A DNA stretch of 64,000 bases, taken from assembly GCF_047663525.1 (NCBI RefSeq), contig NC_092591.1, forward strand, positions 29,607,001 to 29,671,000, in the 5' to 3' direction. Below, piece by piece: positions 1 through 12,250 of this stretch. The notes beneath the pieces are model-generated. The model was not told where the DNA came from, searched no databases, and saw only the letters and a list, made by a program, of their open reading frames with translations. Position 1 is the stretch's first letter. Each line of letters begins with the position of its first letter. This DNA comes from Anas platyrhynchos. Its lineage: Eukaryota; Chordata; Aves; Anseriformes; Anatidae. A program made the position numbers and the translations under genes.

Positions 1-3000
1 ACATATCTTTTGTATTTAGTCTGATCGAGTTTGTCTCTGAATCTACATAGAGATGTTATTTGTAGCATAAATAGGAAAATAGCAGCTACGTAAACATGGT
101 AAGGTATTTAAATGCCTGGTTTATTACTTTTAAAACTTTGTTTCACAAAGCTGGTTTTGGGTGGTTGTAGTAAAATTTCAACCTCTTCAGTTTTCTCTTG
201 CAGTTCTTAGGTGCTGCACCACTCTTCCCTGTCACAGAGTTATGAATTACGATGATGAATTGATGAAACATCTGCCATGCTCCCTATCCCAGATATTGTG
301 CTGGGGAGGCAGTCCTACCCGTTGTGCAATGGGTGAGGAGGGTTTTGTTGCTGCTTTTAGAAAAGGCAGGATTAGGATTTACTTGATTAACTCATGCAGA
401 GGGAGTGCAATTATATGCATAGCTGAAGCAGGGTTGGTTTCTTGCCTCTCTTGCATGTTAGTGGTGCAGCTTTTAACTATCAGATGACCTTGGTCTCCGA
501 GAAAAGTGGAGCTGTGCTTGGCACTATTATCTGCAGCTGCTGGGCTTCAAAAAAAGGCCTGTGGAGGTTTTCTGATCTGTCGACATCTAAGTCACTCCAC
601 TAGAGTAAAACTAATGCATAGAATTCATTCCTATAAGAAGCACGTAAGTAACCATACATATTTTTTGATTGAAATACTTTACAGACAAATTATACAATTC
701 ACTGCTATGTAATATTGATGGGTTTCCAGAAATGTTGATTTCTGCATTAATCAGCATATCCCTTGAATTTCCATTTGAGGAGTTTAAAAGAATCAGTGCA
801 CTGAATTAAGTATTCCATGCTTACTGTAATGAAAAAGAGTAACACAAGTTATGTATAAGTTGACTTTTTCTGTCGTTTATAAGAAATAATATGGTCCTGT
901 ATCATAAAAGAGGGACAATATTGCATCATGTCGTTGTAAAAACAGCTCTGCTTGTTCATCTCCCAGTGGAAATAGGTTAGAAAGGAACACTGCTGAAATG
1001 AACCTTCCAGGGCCCTATTAATTGCATCAGGTTGGGTTTCTAAATAGAGAAATAACTAAACTAGTGTATTAATGACGTGTCACTAGTAATCTTCAAATCA
1101 GTAGCTGAAAAATGTCTCTTTTTCTCATGTAGCATTCGGGGGGGAGGGGGGGGAAGGGGAGGAGCTTCAGTATTGTGTGTATCTTGTTGTGTTTATATTT
1201 GGCTGTTCATCACACCTGCAGTGTGGACTGGCTTTGGTAAGACATGATACCAGTCATGACTGTTGAACTCAGTTGGATGTAAATCCTGCCTGGGCACCCC
1301 CTCTCTTCACAGTGAGATCGGTACATGCTGATATGGGGCATAACTGATGTGGTGAAGCACTTTGAGGTCTTTATGGAAGATACTTCTAAAAGTATGAAAT
1401 GAAATAACAGTTACATAAAAACAGAAAAAGCATATTTAAGAACTCAGTCATCCTTTTATTTTGTCTTGATACTGCAGTCATTAATAATTTATTAGAAACA
1501 ACCTCACCTAGGTCACTGTTCCTTTTCACAGCGGGTGAATCAGTGGACAGAACTCGAAATCTGAAACAGATTTAACCACAGAGAGGTGCCCTGAAACTGA
1601 AACAGCTCATCATCCACGTCAGCACTGGCTGAAGTCTGGCTTTAAGTCGGACTGATGCACAGGAGCATGCATCCGTACAAAATAACCTCTGCTAAAACTG
1701 ACAGATACATGCAATTATGGAAACTTGGTTTGTGTTTCACTCCTCACAGTAAATTTCCTTAAAAATGCAGCCATTGTAAGTATTTGGGAAGTAAAACCAT
1801 AGCAAAATCCTGAAGGTTGTTCAGAGGACCAGAACTTGTTACAGAGCTTTCCCATGACGCTGTAATTTACAAACTACTGAATACTTGCCTCCAGGCAGGA
1901 GGAGCCCTTTGAGAGCTAGAGAAAGGGTGGCTGGGAAGCACGGGTTGCAGTTGTGGAATCGGGCTCCTGTTCCATCTACAAACGCTTATGTGGCTAAAAC
2001 CTGTCTCAAAACAGGGTCTGGCAATGCTTCGTGTGCTGTATCAGTGCCCACGAGGACAGCAAGATCTGTAATAAAAAAGCTGGCACGGGGTTGAAGAGGG
2101 CTTTTATTTAGCAACTGGACTTGATGGTTAAGTTCCAGTACAAGCACTGACTAAAAGGTGTAAAACTGAGTTTTCCCTATTCTAAACTCTTTTTACATAA
2201 GTGAATGAAAATGGGGACCACAATACACCACATGAAGGAAAGAGCCAAGTATGCCTTTTTCCTGTGTGAAGCAATATTCAACAGAAGAAATGTGTGTGTT
2301 TTTCAGTTAATGGTTCGGCTTAGGTCTTGTGACAGCAGTTGCAAAATCTTCAAGTGACTTTACTTTTTTTTTTTTCCCTACACTTTTTCATACAATCGGT
2401 GACCTTGTTGAGTGGATTTGGAGAGATGAGAACAGCTGACAGTTCGAATGCTCTTATCGCTAGGGTATTTAAAAGGGTGGTTACAACCTGCAGGGGATGA
2501 TACAAATTGAAGGGTGCTTGGTAACTGCCATTAACTGTTGTAACTCGGTGTTCGTAGTGGTAGTTGGGGAAGCATTTTACACACGTGTGTGTGCCAGGAG
2601 ACAACAGCTGCAGAGCGAGCTAAGGTCTGCAGAGCAGAGGCGGTGGCCATCCAAGTGAGGGCTGAGAACCGACTGCTCAGCGGGGAGCAGCAAACATGGG
2701 TGTGGGGGGCTTTGCCTGCGCTGCGTGTTCACAAGGGCTGTGGTGAACTTGCCAGTGTAAAGAACGTGTGAGACAGCCTGTGAAAGCTGCCTGTCCTTGG
2801 TAGCACAAGTGGGGATTGCCTTCAGCTTGGCTGTGCAGGCGCAGAGCTGCAGGCGCTGTACAACAACGTGGAATGGTGCAGGATCCGTCACTTGTCTCAC
2901 AGGGCTTGGGTTCAGAGGCAGGCATCGCTGGCTGGCTGCTAGTTCTGATGGGACAGGTGGGGAGTCATGGCAGGGTTCACACAGGTAAAGGGAAATGAGA

Positions 3001-5269
3001 AACCTCGGGAGAGCTGCTGCAGGAGTACTGTTCAGTGATGGGAAGAGGTTGTGTTTCTCTAGGGGATGCAGTTGAAGAAGGGCACTTCCGCAGCCTTGCC
3101 TTTATTCTTTGGCTAAAGCAGTGCCTGTTTTGTCTCAGCAGTCGGCAGTGAGCTGTCACAGGTGCTACCTGGAGAGTTAATCGCTGTTTGCAATTTGAGA
3201 AGGGCACTGTTCTGGGATAGCTTGACCTGCTCTCTTCTGGGGCTAACTGTTTGTTTCCCTGTTACTTAACCACCTCGGTGATAACAAAGCCAGGCACTGT
3301 GGCTGCCGCTGCCCAGCTGCTGATGTAGTGACGTGCGCTCACTTAGTTGGGCACTTCTACTGAAAGTCGGGTATTTGTAGGAGGTTGTGGAGCACGTGCA
3401 TGCTTCAGTGCTTTTAAGAAGACCAACCTAAGCATGTTACCGTACACATTTTTAATTGAAAGTGCACGACGTGTGTCAACAGCAGGGGTGATTCATGGTA
3501 CAGAGCTTTCTGTACTCATTTATGAAATGCTTAGCTGTGGTTTCAGCTGTTAGTCAATATTAAGTAATGCTGCTGCCAGGAAGACTTCAAATCTTGAATT
3601 TTGCACAATTTCTCATTTAGTGGCAGTGAGAAAGCAGCGTGTCTGTCTGGCTGCTTCACAAACCTGCTCCTGGGTAGGACTGTTGGTTGTAGTGCAGCAA
3701 AACAAAGCCTGAAAACTGCTTCCCCATCACTTTAATTCTTTATAAGGCTTCCTAATGGGATAGATCAATCTACGTTAGTCCCTGCTGTCTAGCAGTTTTC
3801 AAAAGTGCTCCTTCTGCCTAAAACTGTTTTAGAAAATCCTTTCTTTTGTTTTTGTATTTAAAAACTGTACAAGTTGAATAATTAAACCAAGTTTTACCAA
3901 ATGAGATTACCAATTGTGAAACATGCCATGTTTAACTTAGTACAACACTGACTTATGCCAAAGATCAGTATACTACAGAGTACCTTCAGTTGTTCCAAAG
4001 GCACTAATTTGCTTCAGTATCCTGATTTTCTCTGATGTGGGGATTGCTTTGCCTCTCTGTCTTTTCCAATTTAGAATATGCATGCTGGATTACTTCAGGC
4101 CACAGAATCAAGGGTAAGGTGAGCAGAAATTGAGAGGAAGTCCTGCAGTACAGCTGAGGTCTCCTCAAACATGAGGTCTTTGCGATAACTGTGGTAAACA
4201 GCATGGAAGAAATGGGGCTGGAAGGGGGAGTGACTTGGCTTCCCTTGAAAAAGTGGGGCCCTACTCCACCCATCTTCTAATCCTTTAAATGGTTCTAGCT
4301 CTCGTCATTGAGTCTAACGATTTTGATCAAAAGTAACCAAAATTGTTCAGAGCTGAAGCTTCTGGAGTGGTACAGGTTTACCAAATCAGTTCCCAGGTTG
4401 TGGCAAATGCTCTTGTGCATAGAGGAGATTCAGTAACTGAGTCGGGTTATAGTAGCTCATTCCTCATGCGCTGAGGAAGCATGTCAGGGTACAGTACTGG
4501 AATGTAGAAGGATGCCGTAGCTTCAGAGTTTTAGTCCCTTGGAAATTATTAAAGGTGCCTGCAGACAGCTGGTATTGGAGCTGCCCTTCTTGGAGCCAGT
4601 TTTGGCTGCATTTGAGTCTCTGCACCTTGCTTCATCGTATCTGTATGCACAAGGCAATACATGGCGTTACATACTGTGACATCAGGTAATCCTGGTGTTT
4701 CTTTGCATGGTGCTGTTTCAGTGAATCAGATTAGACCTGAGGCTTCCATTGTATGTTACTGAAACCTACAGAAAGCCGTGCTACTTGCTTGCCAGCTTAT
4801 TGTCCTTTAAATACTTGGATGATGTGTCTATCTTTGCTAGATATTTTCATGTCTTTGTTAACTTTCATAATTCTGTACAAGGCTTCATAAGGCTTAATTT
4901 ACCATGTAGGTCTTGTCTGGGCTTATAATAGGCTTGTTACCAAAATCAAAAAAAAAAAAAAAAAACAGGAAAGAAAACTCAAATATTTCTTTTCTGAATT
5001 TATTCTGCTTTCTACCTGCTTCTAAATTTAACTGGCATCTATCATATTTACCTTGGTGAGTGTATGTGTCTTGTTGCTTTTTCTTTTCCAATTTGTGGGG
5101 AGATGTAAAGAAGTCTTTTCTGTCCCATTTATCATTTTAAAGCTCAGCCTCATGATACCCAGTATGCCTGTGGAAGGGCATGTCTGAGTGGTGCAGCTGC
5201 AATAGTGCAAGCGTTGGTTACATTTTTGTACACCTCAACATTTCTGACATGTTTATTTGTTTGTTGCAG
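1..5269 (+). other. SPTY2D1: SPTY2D1 intron 1 (3' part)
   Basis: This stretch lies upstream of the first SPTY2D1 coding exon in the window and ends in the acceptor tttgttgcag. The missing exon should encode only about 20 N-terminal residues, and I found no match to them here, so the window starts inside intron 1. The short ORFs in it resemble no family I know. It contains a G-run at 1138-1161 and an 18-base A-run at 4948-4965. I see no other gene or repeat. Confidence 0.75.
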
Positions 5270-5384
5270 AAAAGATACAGTTTGGCTGTTGGTCCTCCCA
5301 AAAAGGTTCCAAAAGTCAAGGGTGTCGAGTCTGCAGCGGTACAAGCATTTCTCAGACGGAAAGAAGAAGAAAAAAGAAAAAAAG
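5270..5384 (+). CDS. SPTY2D1: SPTY2D1 exon 2 (first coding exon in window)
   Basis: The exon lies between ttgttgcag and gtaact. It is 115 nt, enters in phase 0 and leaves one base (G) over. It encodes KRYSLAVGPPKK followed by a Lys/Glu-rich helix, matching the conserved N-terminal block of vertebrate SPT2. The exon ends in a purine run coding EEEKRKK. Confidence 0.95.
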
Positions 5385-8300
5385 GTAACTGCTGAAGCAG
5401 CCCAAAATATATCCTGTGGAAGACTTTCATTGACTCTTTGAGACTTTGACCCTTTTTACAGGGCTCTTGCAAATAGGGTTTTACATTTGCTTCTGGAATT
5501 CATGCATATAACTGCTGATGCTGAAGGATAGCCAGGGGAAAAGTTAGGGCCAAGGATGTTTGCATGCTTTCCGAAGGATTTAAACGTTAATCAGCTACAC
5601 TGGTATTTACTGGTGGAGACCAAGAAGTAACTAAGGTGGAGAGAGATTTCAGGAAAGCATCCTGAATTTTTGTTAACATTACTTTGAAATATTGTTTTTG
5701 TGTCAAAACCTGGTAAGAGTTCTTGCTGTTGTTGCTTTAGTCTGCTCTCTCAATAAAGCCCGAATTTTTAAATTGGTGTGGCAAAAGCTTTACCTAAGCC
5801 ATGCGGTGGTTTTTTTCCATTTTTATTATAACCAAGTCTGATGGACAGGGTGGCCCAGGATTGTCTTTCTCTCCTGGGCCAGTTGTAAGCCAGCTCCTTA
5901 TCCCTGCTGGCAGATCCAGCCAGAAGCAAGACTGAGCATGAAACACAGCTGTACTCACAGTGTACAGTCATGGCCATTGACAAATAAAGTAACATAGGCA
6001 GGGCATGGTGCCTTTACAGGTACCCATATAAAATGCAGCATGAGTAGCCCAATCCAGTTTCTAGGAAGTGATGCTCAGAAACCCCTTTTTCCCAGGTCTT
6101 TCTGGTATTTTGCCCCTATCCATGCCATTGGTCTCTCTAGTACGTAGCCCTCAGACCTCATTTTATTCACTAGCTAGTTCAGCATGCATTTTGTATGTGA
6201 TCTGCTGACAAGACACTTAAGATAAAGAGCATATGCTTAAACAGATGCAGTGACCTGCAGCTTGCTCATCTGTCTGGCTGCTTCCCTCCCTCTCCTACAC
6301 CTCAGCCTATTTTCCAGTTCTTATTCCCACACCCCAGTATTCATCCCTCCCTTTCCCCACCTTCACTTAAACATATGATATTAAATTTTGTACACTCAAA
6401 ATTATTTTACTCAATCTTGGAACTCCTTCCCTTTCACCAGAGATCCCATATGTCCTGTGCCTTTTTACACAGTAAGTCTCCTTAGTTTGTATAGCATCTG
6501 ACAGTGGCTTCTGTTGAATCACGTCAGCCGGTTTTGTAATAGCAGTAGTTGGGCATAATTATTCACCTTTGTTTGTGCAAGTACCTAATTCAGGTGGATC
6601 AGGCTCCCCTGTTGGCAGACCTGGATCACTTTCCGGTCTGTTGTGAATTGCTGTTAGCCAGATATCCTTAAGCTATTGTCTTAAATGGTTTATCAGTTGG
6701 AAGAAACCGAAATAAACAGTAGTGCTTTTGCTTAACTTTCTCCTGATTTTCTTTTTACAGCATTGGAAGAAAAAAGAAAGAAAGAACAACTCTTGGCCAA
6801 ACGTATTGAACTGAAACATGACAGGAAGGCACGAGCTATGGCCTCACGAACAAAGGATAACTTTTATGGCTATAACGGCATTCCTGTTGAAGAGAAGTCT
6901 AAAAAGAGGAGGACTTGTGAGAATGTTGCTCAGGCTCCAGAGGCTGAGTATGCAACAGAAGATGAAGCTGAGCAACTTGAATATGCTCAAACAGAATCTG
7001 AGCACGAGCAAGAGGAATATGATGAGAAACCATCCAAAGCTGCTCTAAAACCAAAGGCACCTCCCAAAAGTGCACCAGCACCTCTAAACTTTACAGATCT
7101 TCTGAGGCTTGCTGAAAAAAAACAATATGAACCAGTAGAAATAAAAGTAGTGAAAAAGATAGAAGAAAGACCCAGAACAGCAGAAGAATTGAGAGAGAGG
7201 GAGTATTTGGAACGCAAAAATAAAAGAGTAGAAATGCAGAAAAAGAAAAATGAGAAGGAGATTAAGAATACGGGAATATCCGGTTCTTCAAAAAAAGTGA
7301 CTTCTCTGAAAGAATGTGGAAATGCAAAACTTAGCAAAAGCTCAGTAGATAAACATTCCTCTCCAAAAGGCAGCCTTTCTTCTATGAGCGGTACTGATAA
7401 GAAATCCAAAGCACCAGCATTGACTGAAAAACACTCCCGGTCGTCATCTTCCAGACCGAGCCAAATGGAAAAAGTAAAAACCTCTCAAAACGGTTCCTTA
7501 AAAAGCTCTACTGGTAGCAGTCATAGTAAATTACCTGTCAATGGCGTAGGAAAGTCTGGCTCAAGTTTCCCTGTGCAGTCCTCAAAACCATTGGCCAACG
7601 GCGCTCAGAGGTTACCCTCTGCTAAAGAATCCAGCCTGAAAAGGCCTGCCCATGCGAAAATGGGAAATGCCACAGCCCTCCAACACGACGTCAACTCCAG
7701 CGCAAAGCGAGCCAGCAGCAGCTTAGGAAAAGGAGGACCTGGGCATCCAGGTGGCGGTTCAAGCATAGGACCAGGGCGATCAGGCAGCAATTCTGGTGTG
7801 GGACCGGGCAGGCCGGGGAGTGGTTCAAGCCCAGGACCTCGGCGGCTGGGCAGCAGCTCAGCTGCAGGACCAGGAAGGCCAGGTGGCAGCTCAGGCGTGG
7901 GACCTGGAAGGCCGGGTGGCAGCTCAGGCACGGCCCCTGGGCGACCAGGGAGCAGCTCAGGTGCTGGACTGGGACGGCCAGGCGGCAGCATGGGCAGCGG
8001 GCCAGGAAGGCCGGGCAGCAGCACAAACACAGGACCTGGGCGGCCGGGCAGCGGCACAGGAACAGGACCAGGAAGGCCGGGAGTCGGCCCCAGCACAGGA
8101 CCTGGGCGGCCGGGCAGCGGCTTGGGCACTGGACCAGGAAGGCCAGGGGTCGGCCCGAGCACAGGACCTGGGCGCCCAGGCAGCAGCTCGGGAACAGGAC
8201 CAGGAAGGCCGGGAGTCAGCCCAAACCCAGCACCTGGGCGACCGGGCTTGGGTACAGCTGTAAAGCCTAAGTGTACTGTTGTGTCAGAAACGATTTCTTC

Positions 8301-11300
8301 TAAAAACCTAGTCACAAGGCCTAGCAATGGACAGATAAATGGAATGAGACCTCTACAAGGGCATAGACCCATGTTCCGTTCACAAGGTATGAAGTTCTGT
8401 AGCAAATAAGTTTTTAACTTTATTTGTTCCATATTTTTGATAAGTCGGAGTTGAGGTCACTGGGGGTCTTTGACAGTTGTAGATGCAATAAGGAAGACTT
8501 GCACAAAATAACATTTGTCTTTTAAAGAGTGTATTTAACAGTGGAATACTTCTTTTTGCTTTGCAATTTGTTTTCACCCTTTCTTATATACCTTGAAAGG
8601 AGGACCCGGGCTGTAAGGTCTTGATGAAAGAAATCTAAGCAACCTGTGATGGATGGTGGGATATGGATGGTTTTAAAGGAAAAGAATTAAAGGATTCACT
8701 TCCTGCATTACTCAACTATTCTTAGCCTTTAAAAATTTAGTAAATAAGATATTTTAAATAACAGATGCTTAAAGCAGCACATGGAAACTGAAACACAGCA
8801 AACCTGCAACTGTTAGTTGAGTGCTTGGGGAAATTTGCCTTATCAGTGACTAGCAGGAGCAAGCAGTATGTGCTCTAGTAGTTAGTACCAGAAAACCCTG
8901 ACGAAGAACATAGACTTCTGTCTGGTAGTTTGCTCAGGATGCAGTTGATGATACTGATAAGTAATCTTCTACTGCACAGCATAGAGGATGTACTTCCTTT
9001 CTGTGAACTTCAGAATTGCTAATTAGCTTGAGGCAGAAGTTTTCTACTTGGAAGCCCAGAGTTAATAAAATGTATGTGCCCAAAGTACAGCAAGGAGAAG
9101 TACTTTTAAGGTAATGGTATGTTAATGTTAATTAATCATTTTTTTTATTCCCTTGTCATTAAGGTATTGGGAGACCACCTATTGGTTACAAAAGACAAAT
9201 AGATGACGATGATGATGACGATGAATACGACTCTGAAATGGATGATTTCATTGAAGATGAAGGCGAACCCCAAGAAGAAATATCAAAGCATATTCGGGAG
9301 ATATTTGGATATGACCGGAAAAGGTACAAGAAATGTAAACTTTAAGCTATTGCAAAGCAAGCAACAGAACAACAAAGATGACTATAGTTCAATGAATAAA
9401 AACTTTGGAAATAAGTGCTCATATCAAAAAATGTTTTGTTTTTTTTTGCATTGCAGAAATTTAATGAGCGTTAGAGCCCCTTCTGTGCAGAAGGGATTTT
9501 GACTTCTTACACTGCTTGCTATGCTGGGGCAATAATATTTGTGGAGCAATATTTGATGCAAACAGGACATAATCTATGAACAACATGGCTTCTACAGCTT
9601 CTCACCTAACTAATACATAGTAACTCCTTCCTATCATAAGGTGTTAAAATGCTTCCTATGGCAGTGGGTATTTGAGAATTCATGAACGTAGCTGCCTGAA
9701 AATGAACTGGTAAATGCAACAGTGTTAACAGTTCTCTAAGAGGATCTAAGGTGGCATATTTGTATGTCTAGGAACTGTGGGAAAAAGAAGACTGGTTTAT
9801 TTAAATGCTTTCCTCATGTCTGACTAAGGTATAAGAAAGTAAGCATTTTAAAGACTTGTAAGTTAGATTCTTTCAAACTGTTAATGAAACCATATGTGGC
9901 AAGGTAATTTTTCTTTTTAAAAGGATGTGACTTCATAATTGAACTGTGCATGATGGTATTTTTCTGTGTGCTAAACACTAATATTTAATTTCCAGATACA
10001 AAGATGAAAGTGACTATGCCTTACGTTACATGGAGAGCAGCTGGAGAGAGCAACAGAAAGAAGAAGCTAGGAGGTATGCTTGGATTTAAAATAGAAATTG
10101 GGAGATTTGTTTGTTTATTTTCTGAGTCATGGGGATATTTACTGCTTTTTCGTAATGGAGGCAAATAAGTCTTTACATTTTTAATAGGAAAGCTTAGATA
10201 GAAGATGAAGCTCAGCCAACCAGAGCGCCCATGGAATAGTGGGTAAAAAGTTCTGTATGTTCATTCTATGCATTCAATGCATCACAAATTTTGCTAGTAG
10301 AAATTTTACCAACTTAGTCCAAAAAGTCTTCCTGCAAATACTTTGAATTCTGACTGAAATGACAAACCCTTCAATTTGTCCCAGACATGTTTTTTTTGCT
10401 AGTTCTTGAGGACTAGAAAAAGATTTGTCTTGATCTATATAAATGTGTGGTTTGTGTGCGCATACATATATAAAGAAGGCTCTGACACACATCTGTAACC
10501 AACAATTTCAAAAATGAAGACTAGGCTTTCTTATTGGTTTTGGCCTATAGACGTGTGCAATTCTTAAATAGCTATTACAAAACTTGGCATTCAAAAACTG
10601 ATCCTTTTTTTTTTTTTCCATGCCTGGTGGAAGATGTCTGCAGTGCCATTACCAAAGTTTTGTAAATGTTATGGAAGTTTTTTTTATAGGTAATGGAAAA
10701 TTCTGGAAATATATAGTCAAAATTCTTTTGTTTTAATTTTTTTTATATTTTTCATGGGGTGCCTCAAGTACTGTAAACTTGCATCTTTTTAAAGTTATAG
10801 TCAGTGTCCTTATTCATTCCTACTCTTACAAATAGCTGCAGCTCACGCAAAGCTGTAGTCTCTTAAATGGAGAAATAACTGAAATTTTACAGTTATACTG
10901 CTATTTACTGAATTCTGCATTGAAGACCTAGAGTGTGGTTCTGCAAAGCTTAGTACCTCACTAACTTTTAACTACACGTGCTAACGTAAAAGAAGAAACG
11001 AGGAATCTGAGTAAAACAGTAACTATTTCCTGTCCTTGGCTATTTTTCACTGAGTTTGGTTAAAAGTTTAACCTTTGATGTGAGGAGCTTTTTTTCTAAT
11101 CAAACAAGCCCACTAAAATTACTGAATTCTAAGCTGAAATGGAAAATGATGCTTCAAGCCAGAGGTTGATCGCACAGATTCTTGTTGTTTGCTCTCTTAA
11201 TCTAGATTCTGCAGTTTCCTGCATTCATTGACTTCCCTCTGCTTGTTTAGGCATAAAATCCTTTTTAGAGCCTGTTCTGGAGCAGTTACCCCAGAGCAGC

Positions 11301-12250
11301 TGAATGATGACAGATGGTTAAGTAGTTGACCTTGATATATTTTGGTGCAAACTGCCTTATGCTGCTTCACGTTGAGCTGTGGATGCTCAAAGGCTCTGAG
11401 TAGGCCTGCAAACCAGGCAGGGACTGATCACAAAACAGTAGCTCTGTGGCACCCATTGCTAGTATCACACCGGCAAGATTATCCATTGAGGAGGAGGTCA
11501 GTGACCGCAGATACTGTTTTCAGTATCTCTTTCAACATACTGACTTCTAGGAAGTTGAAGGAACTGCACAAGGACATAGCCAGAACATGCTCTGTTCAGC
11601 AGCATCTCTTCCCTCTGCCTGCTCCCAAGTCCAGGCAGCTAGCTGGACTGAGGGTAAGGCAGTGTCATTCATGGAGATGTCTCAAGTCAGGAAGTTGCCA
11701 CGAAATCTCTTACTTGTTTGACGGATCCGCTCTCAGTCTTGCCAGTGAAAAAGGTGTAGGCGGTCCTCAGAAAAGCTGATCTGAGTCAGTCCTGATATGA
11801 ATTGCATGTAAGAGTTACTTTGGCAAGAATTGATGGATGTTTCGGCAGCTTCTTGTCAAAAAAGAATGACCTTTCTTAGCCAAACTTTTTTTATAACGGT
11901 CATTTCTTTGAAGAAAACTTTATTTTCCTTCAAAGGATTTGGTTCTGCTCTAATGATGAGACTTTTTGGGGTATATTCTTTCTTTTCTTAAACTGTATTC
12001 TTACTGTAATTGAAGAAAACTTACAATTGTTGAACTGATCTAAATCTTTGTTGCTCAAATCAGTTGTAATTTAGAATTTCTTTTCTTGGGGGAGAAGACA
12101 AATTGCATGTTTCTTGAGTAGCAGTTTGTAAAGGCTTTCAACTTATTTGGCAGCTTGAGACTCGGTGTTCAAGAAGATCTAGAAGAATTGAGACGGGAAG
12201 AGGAAGAACTAAAACGCAAGAGACAGTCTAAGAAGCTGAGGACACGTTAA
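5270..12250 (+). CDS. SPTY2D1: SPT2 histone chaperone (SPTY2D1), 5' partial, five exons
   Basis: The exons are 5270-5384, 6761-8386, 9164-9323, 9996-10073 and 12154-12250. Joined, they give 691 codons plus stop, in frame throughout with GT-AG introns. With the roughly 20 residues of the missing first exon, the protein would be slightly longer than human SPT2 (685 aa). It is recognised by the N-terminal block KRYSLAVGPPKK, the basic coiled segment with RTKDNFYGYNGIP, NFTDLLRLAEKKQ, and the C-terminal acidic-plus-helical domain (EYDSEMDDFIEDEGEPQEE, HIREIFGYDRKRYKDESDYA, RYMESSW). In the family, SPT2 is a nuclear DNA-binding protein whose C-terminal domain binds histones H3-H4 and acts in chromatin reassembly during transcription. 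The middle of the protein is low complexity and carries 16 eleven-residue repeats. The next gene downstream, UEVLD, is on the same strand but has its own CpG promoter. Confidence 0.96.
6761..8386 (+). CDS. SPTY2D1: SPTY2D1 exon 3 (large exon)
   Basis: This 1626-nt exon follows ctttttacag; G|CA restores the Ala of ALEEKRKKEQ. It encodes the basic helix, an acidic Glu-rich patch, the conserved NFTDLLRLAEKKQ and TAEELREREYLERK segments, a Ser/Lys-rich linker, the GPGRPG repeat block (7735-8262), and the conserved KPKCTVVSETISSKN segment. The donor is cacaag|gtatga. Without splicing, the frame would stop at 8407-8409 after six more codons, giving a protein without the histone-binding C-terminus. 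Confidence 0.95.
7735..8262 (+). repeat. SPTY2D1: Coding minisatellite: 16 x 33 bp (11 aa, GPGRPG...)
   Basis: The protein divides into exactly sixteen 11-residue units with no indel, from GPGHPGGGSSI to APGRPGLGTAV; 16 x 33 bp equals the 528-bp span. The unit consensus is GPGRPG followed by five variable small residues (S, G, T, A, V, P). Toward the 3' end the units alternate (VGPST-type and SGxGT-type), giving a 66-bp higher-order period at about 8064-8229. Third codon positions are GC-rich. The GRP core resembles an AT-hook core, but the flanking Arg/Lys of a true AT-hook is absent in most units. Confidence 0.93.
9164..9323 (+). CDS. SPTY2D1: SPTY2D1 exon 4
   Basis: The exon runs from cattaag| to |gtacaag, 160 nt, phase 1 in and 2 out. 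It encodes GIGRPPIGYKRQ, a seven-Asp run, EYDSEMDDFIEDEGEPQEE and HIREIFGYDRK. This acidic region begins the conserved SPT2 C-terminal histone-binding domain. The acceptor is unusual because the exon itself begins with GT. Confidence 0.95.
9996..10073 (+). CDS. SPTY2D1: SPTY2D1 exon 5
   Basis: The 78-nt exon follows aatttccag. It encodes YKDESDYALRYMESSWREQQ, the core helix of the family's H3-H4-binding domain. As I recall, the Met of YMESSW contacts histone H3-H4 in human SPT2. The donor is gag|gtatgc. Confidence 0.95.
12154..12250 (+). CDS. SPTY2D1: SPTY2D1 exon 6 (terminal coding exon, stop)
   Basis: After the acceptor tatttggcag it encodes a highly charged helix (LRLGVQEDLEELRREEEELK, then basic residues) and stops at TAA 12248-12250. 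It matches the charged end of the SPT2 C-terminal domain, with LRTR as the last residues. Confidence 0.95.

Noticed and set aside
7796-8263. 155-aa ORF on + in another frame over the same repeat
   Set aside because: A frame-shifted shadow of the minisatellite; the true frame is fixed by splice phases and by conserved flanking SPT2 sequence.
7605-8432. 275-aa Pro/Leu-rich ORF on the minus strand opposite SPTY2D1 exon 3
   Set aside because: It is the antisense reading of the GC-rich 33-bp coding repeat, which has few stops in any frame. Its periodic GRPGPV-type sequence is the mirror of the sense repeat.
11342-11779. 145-aa ORF in SPTY2D1 intron 5
   Set aside because: It is intronic, with no conserved motif or plausible splice sites. 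Random ORFs of this size occur in 64 kb.
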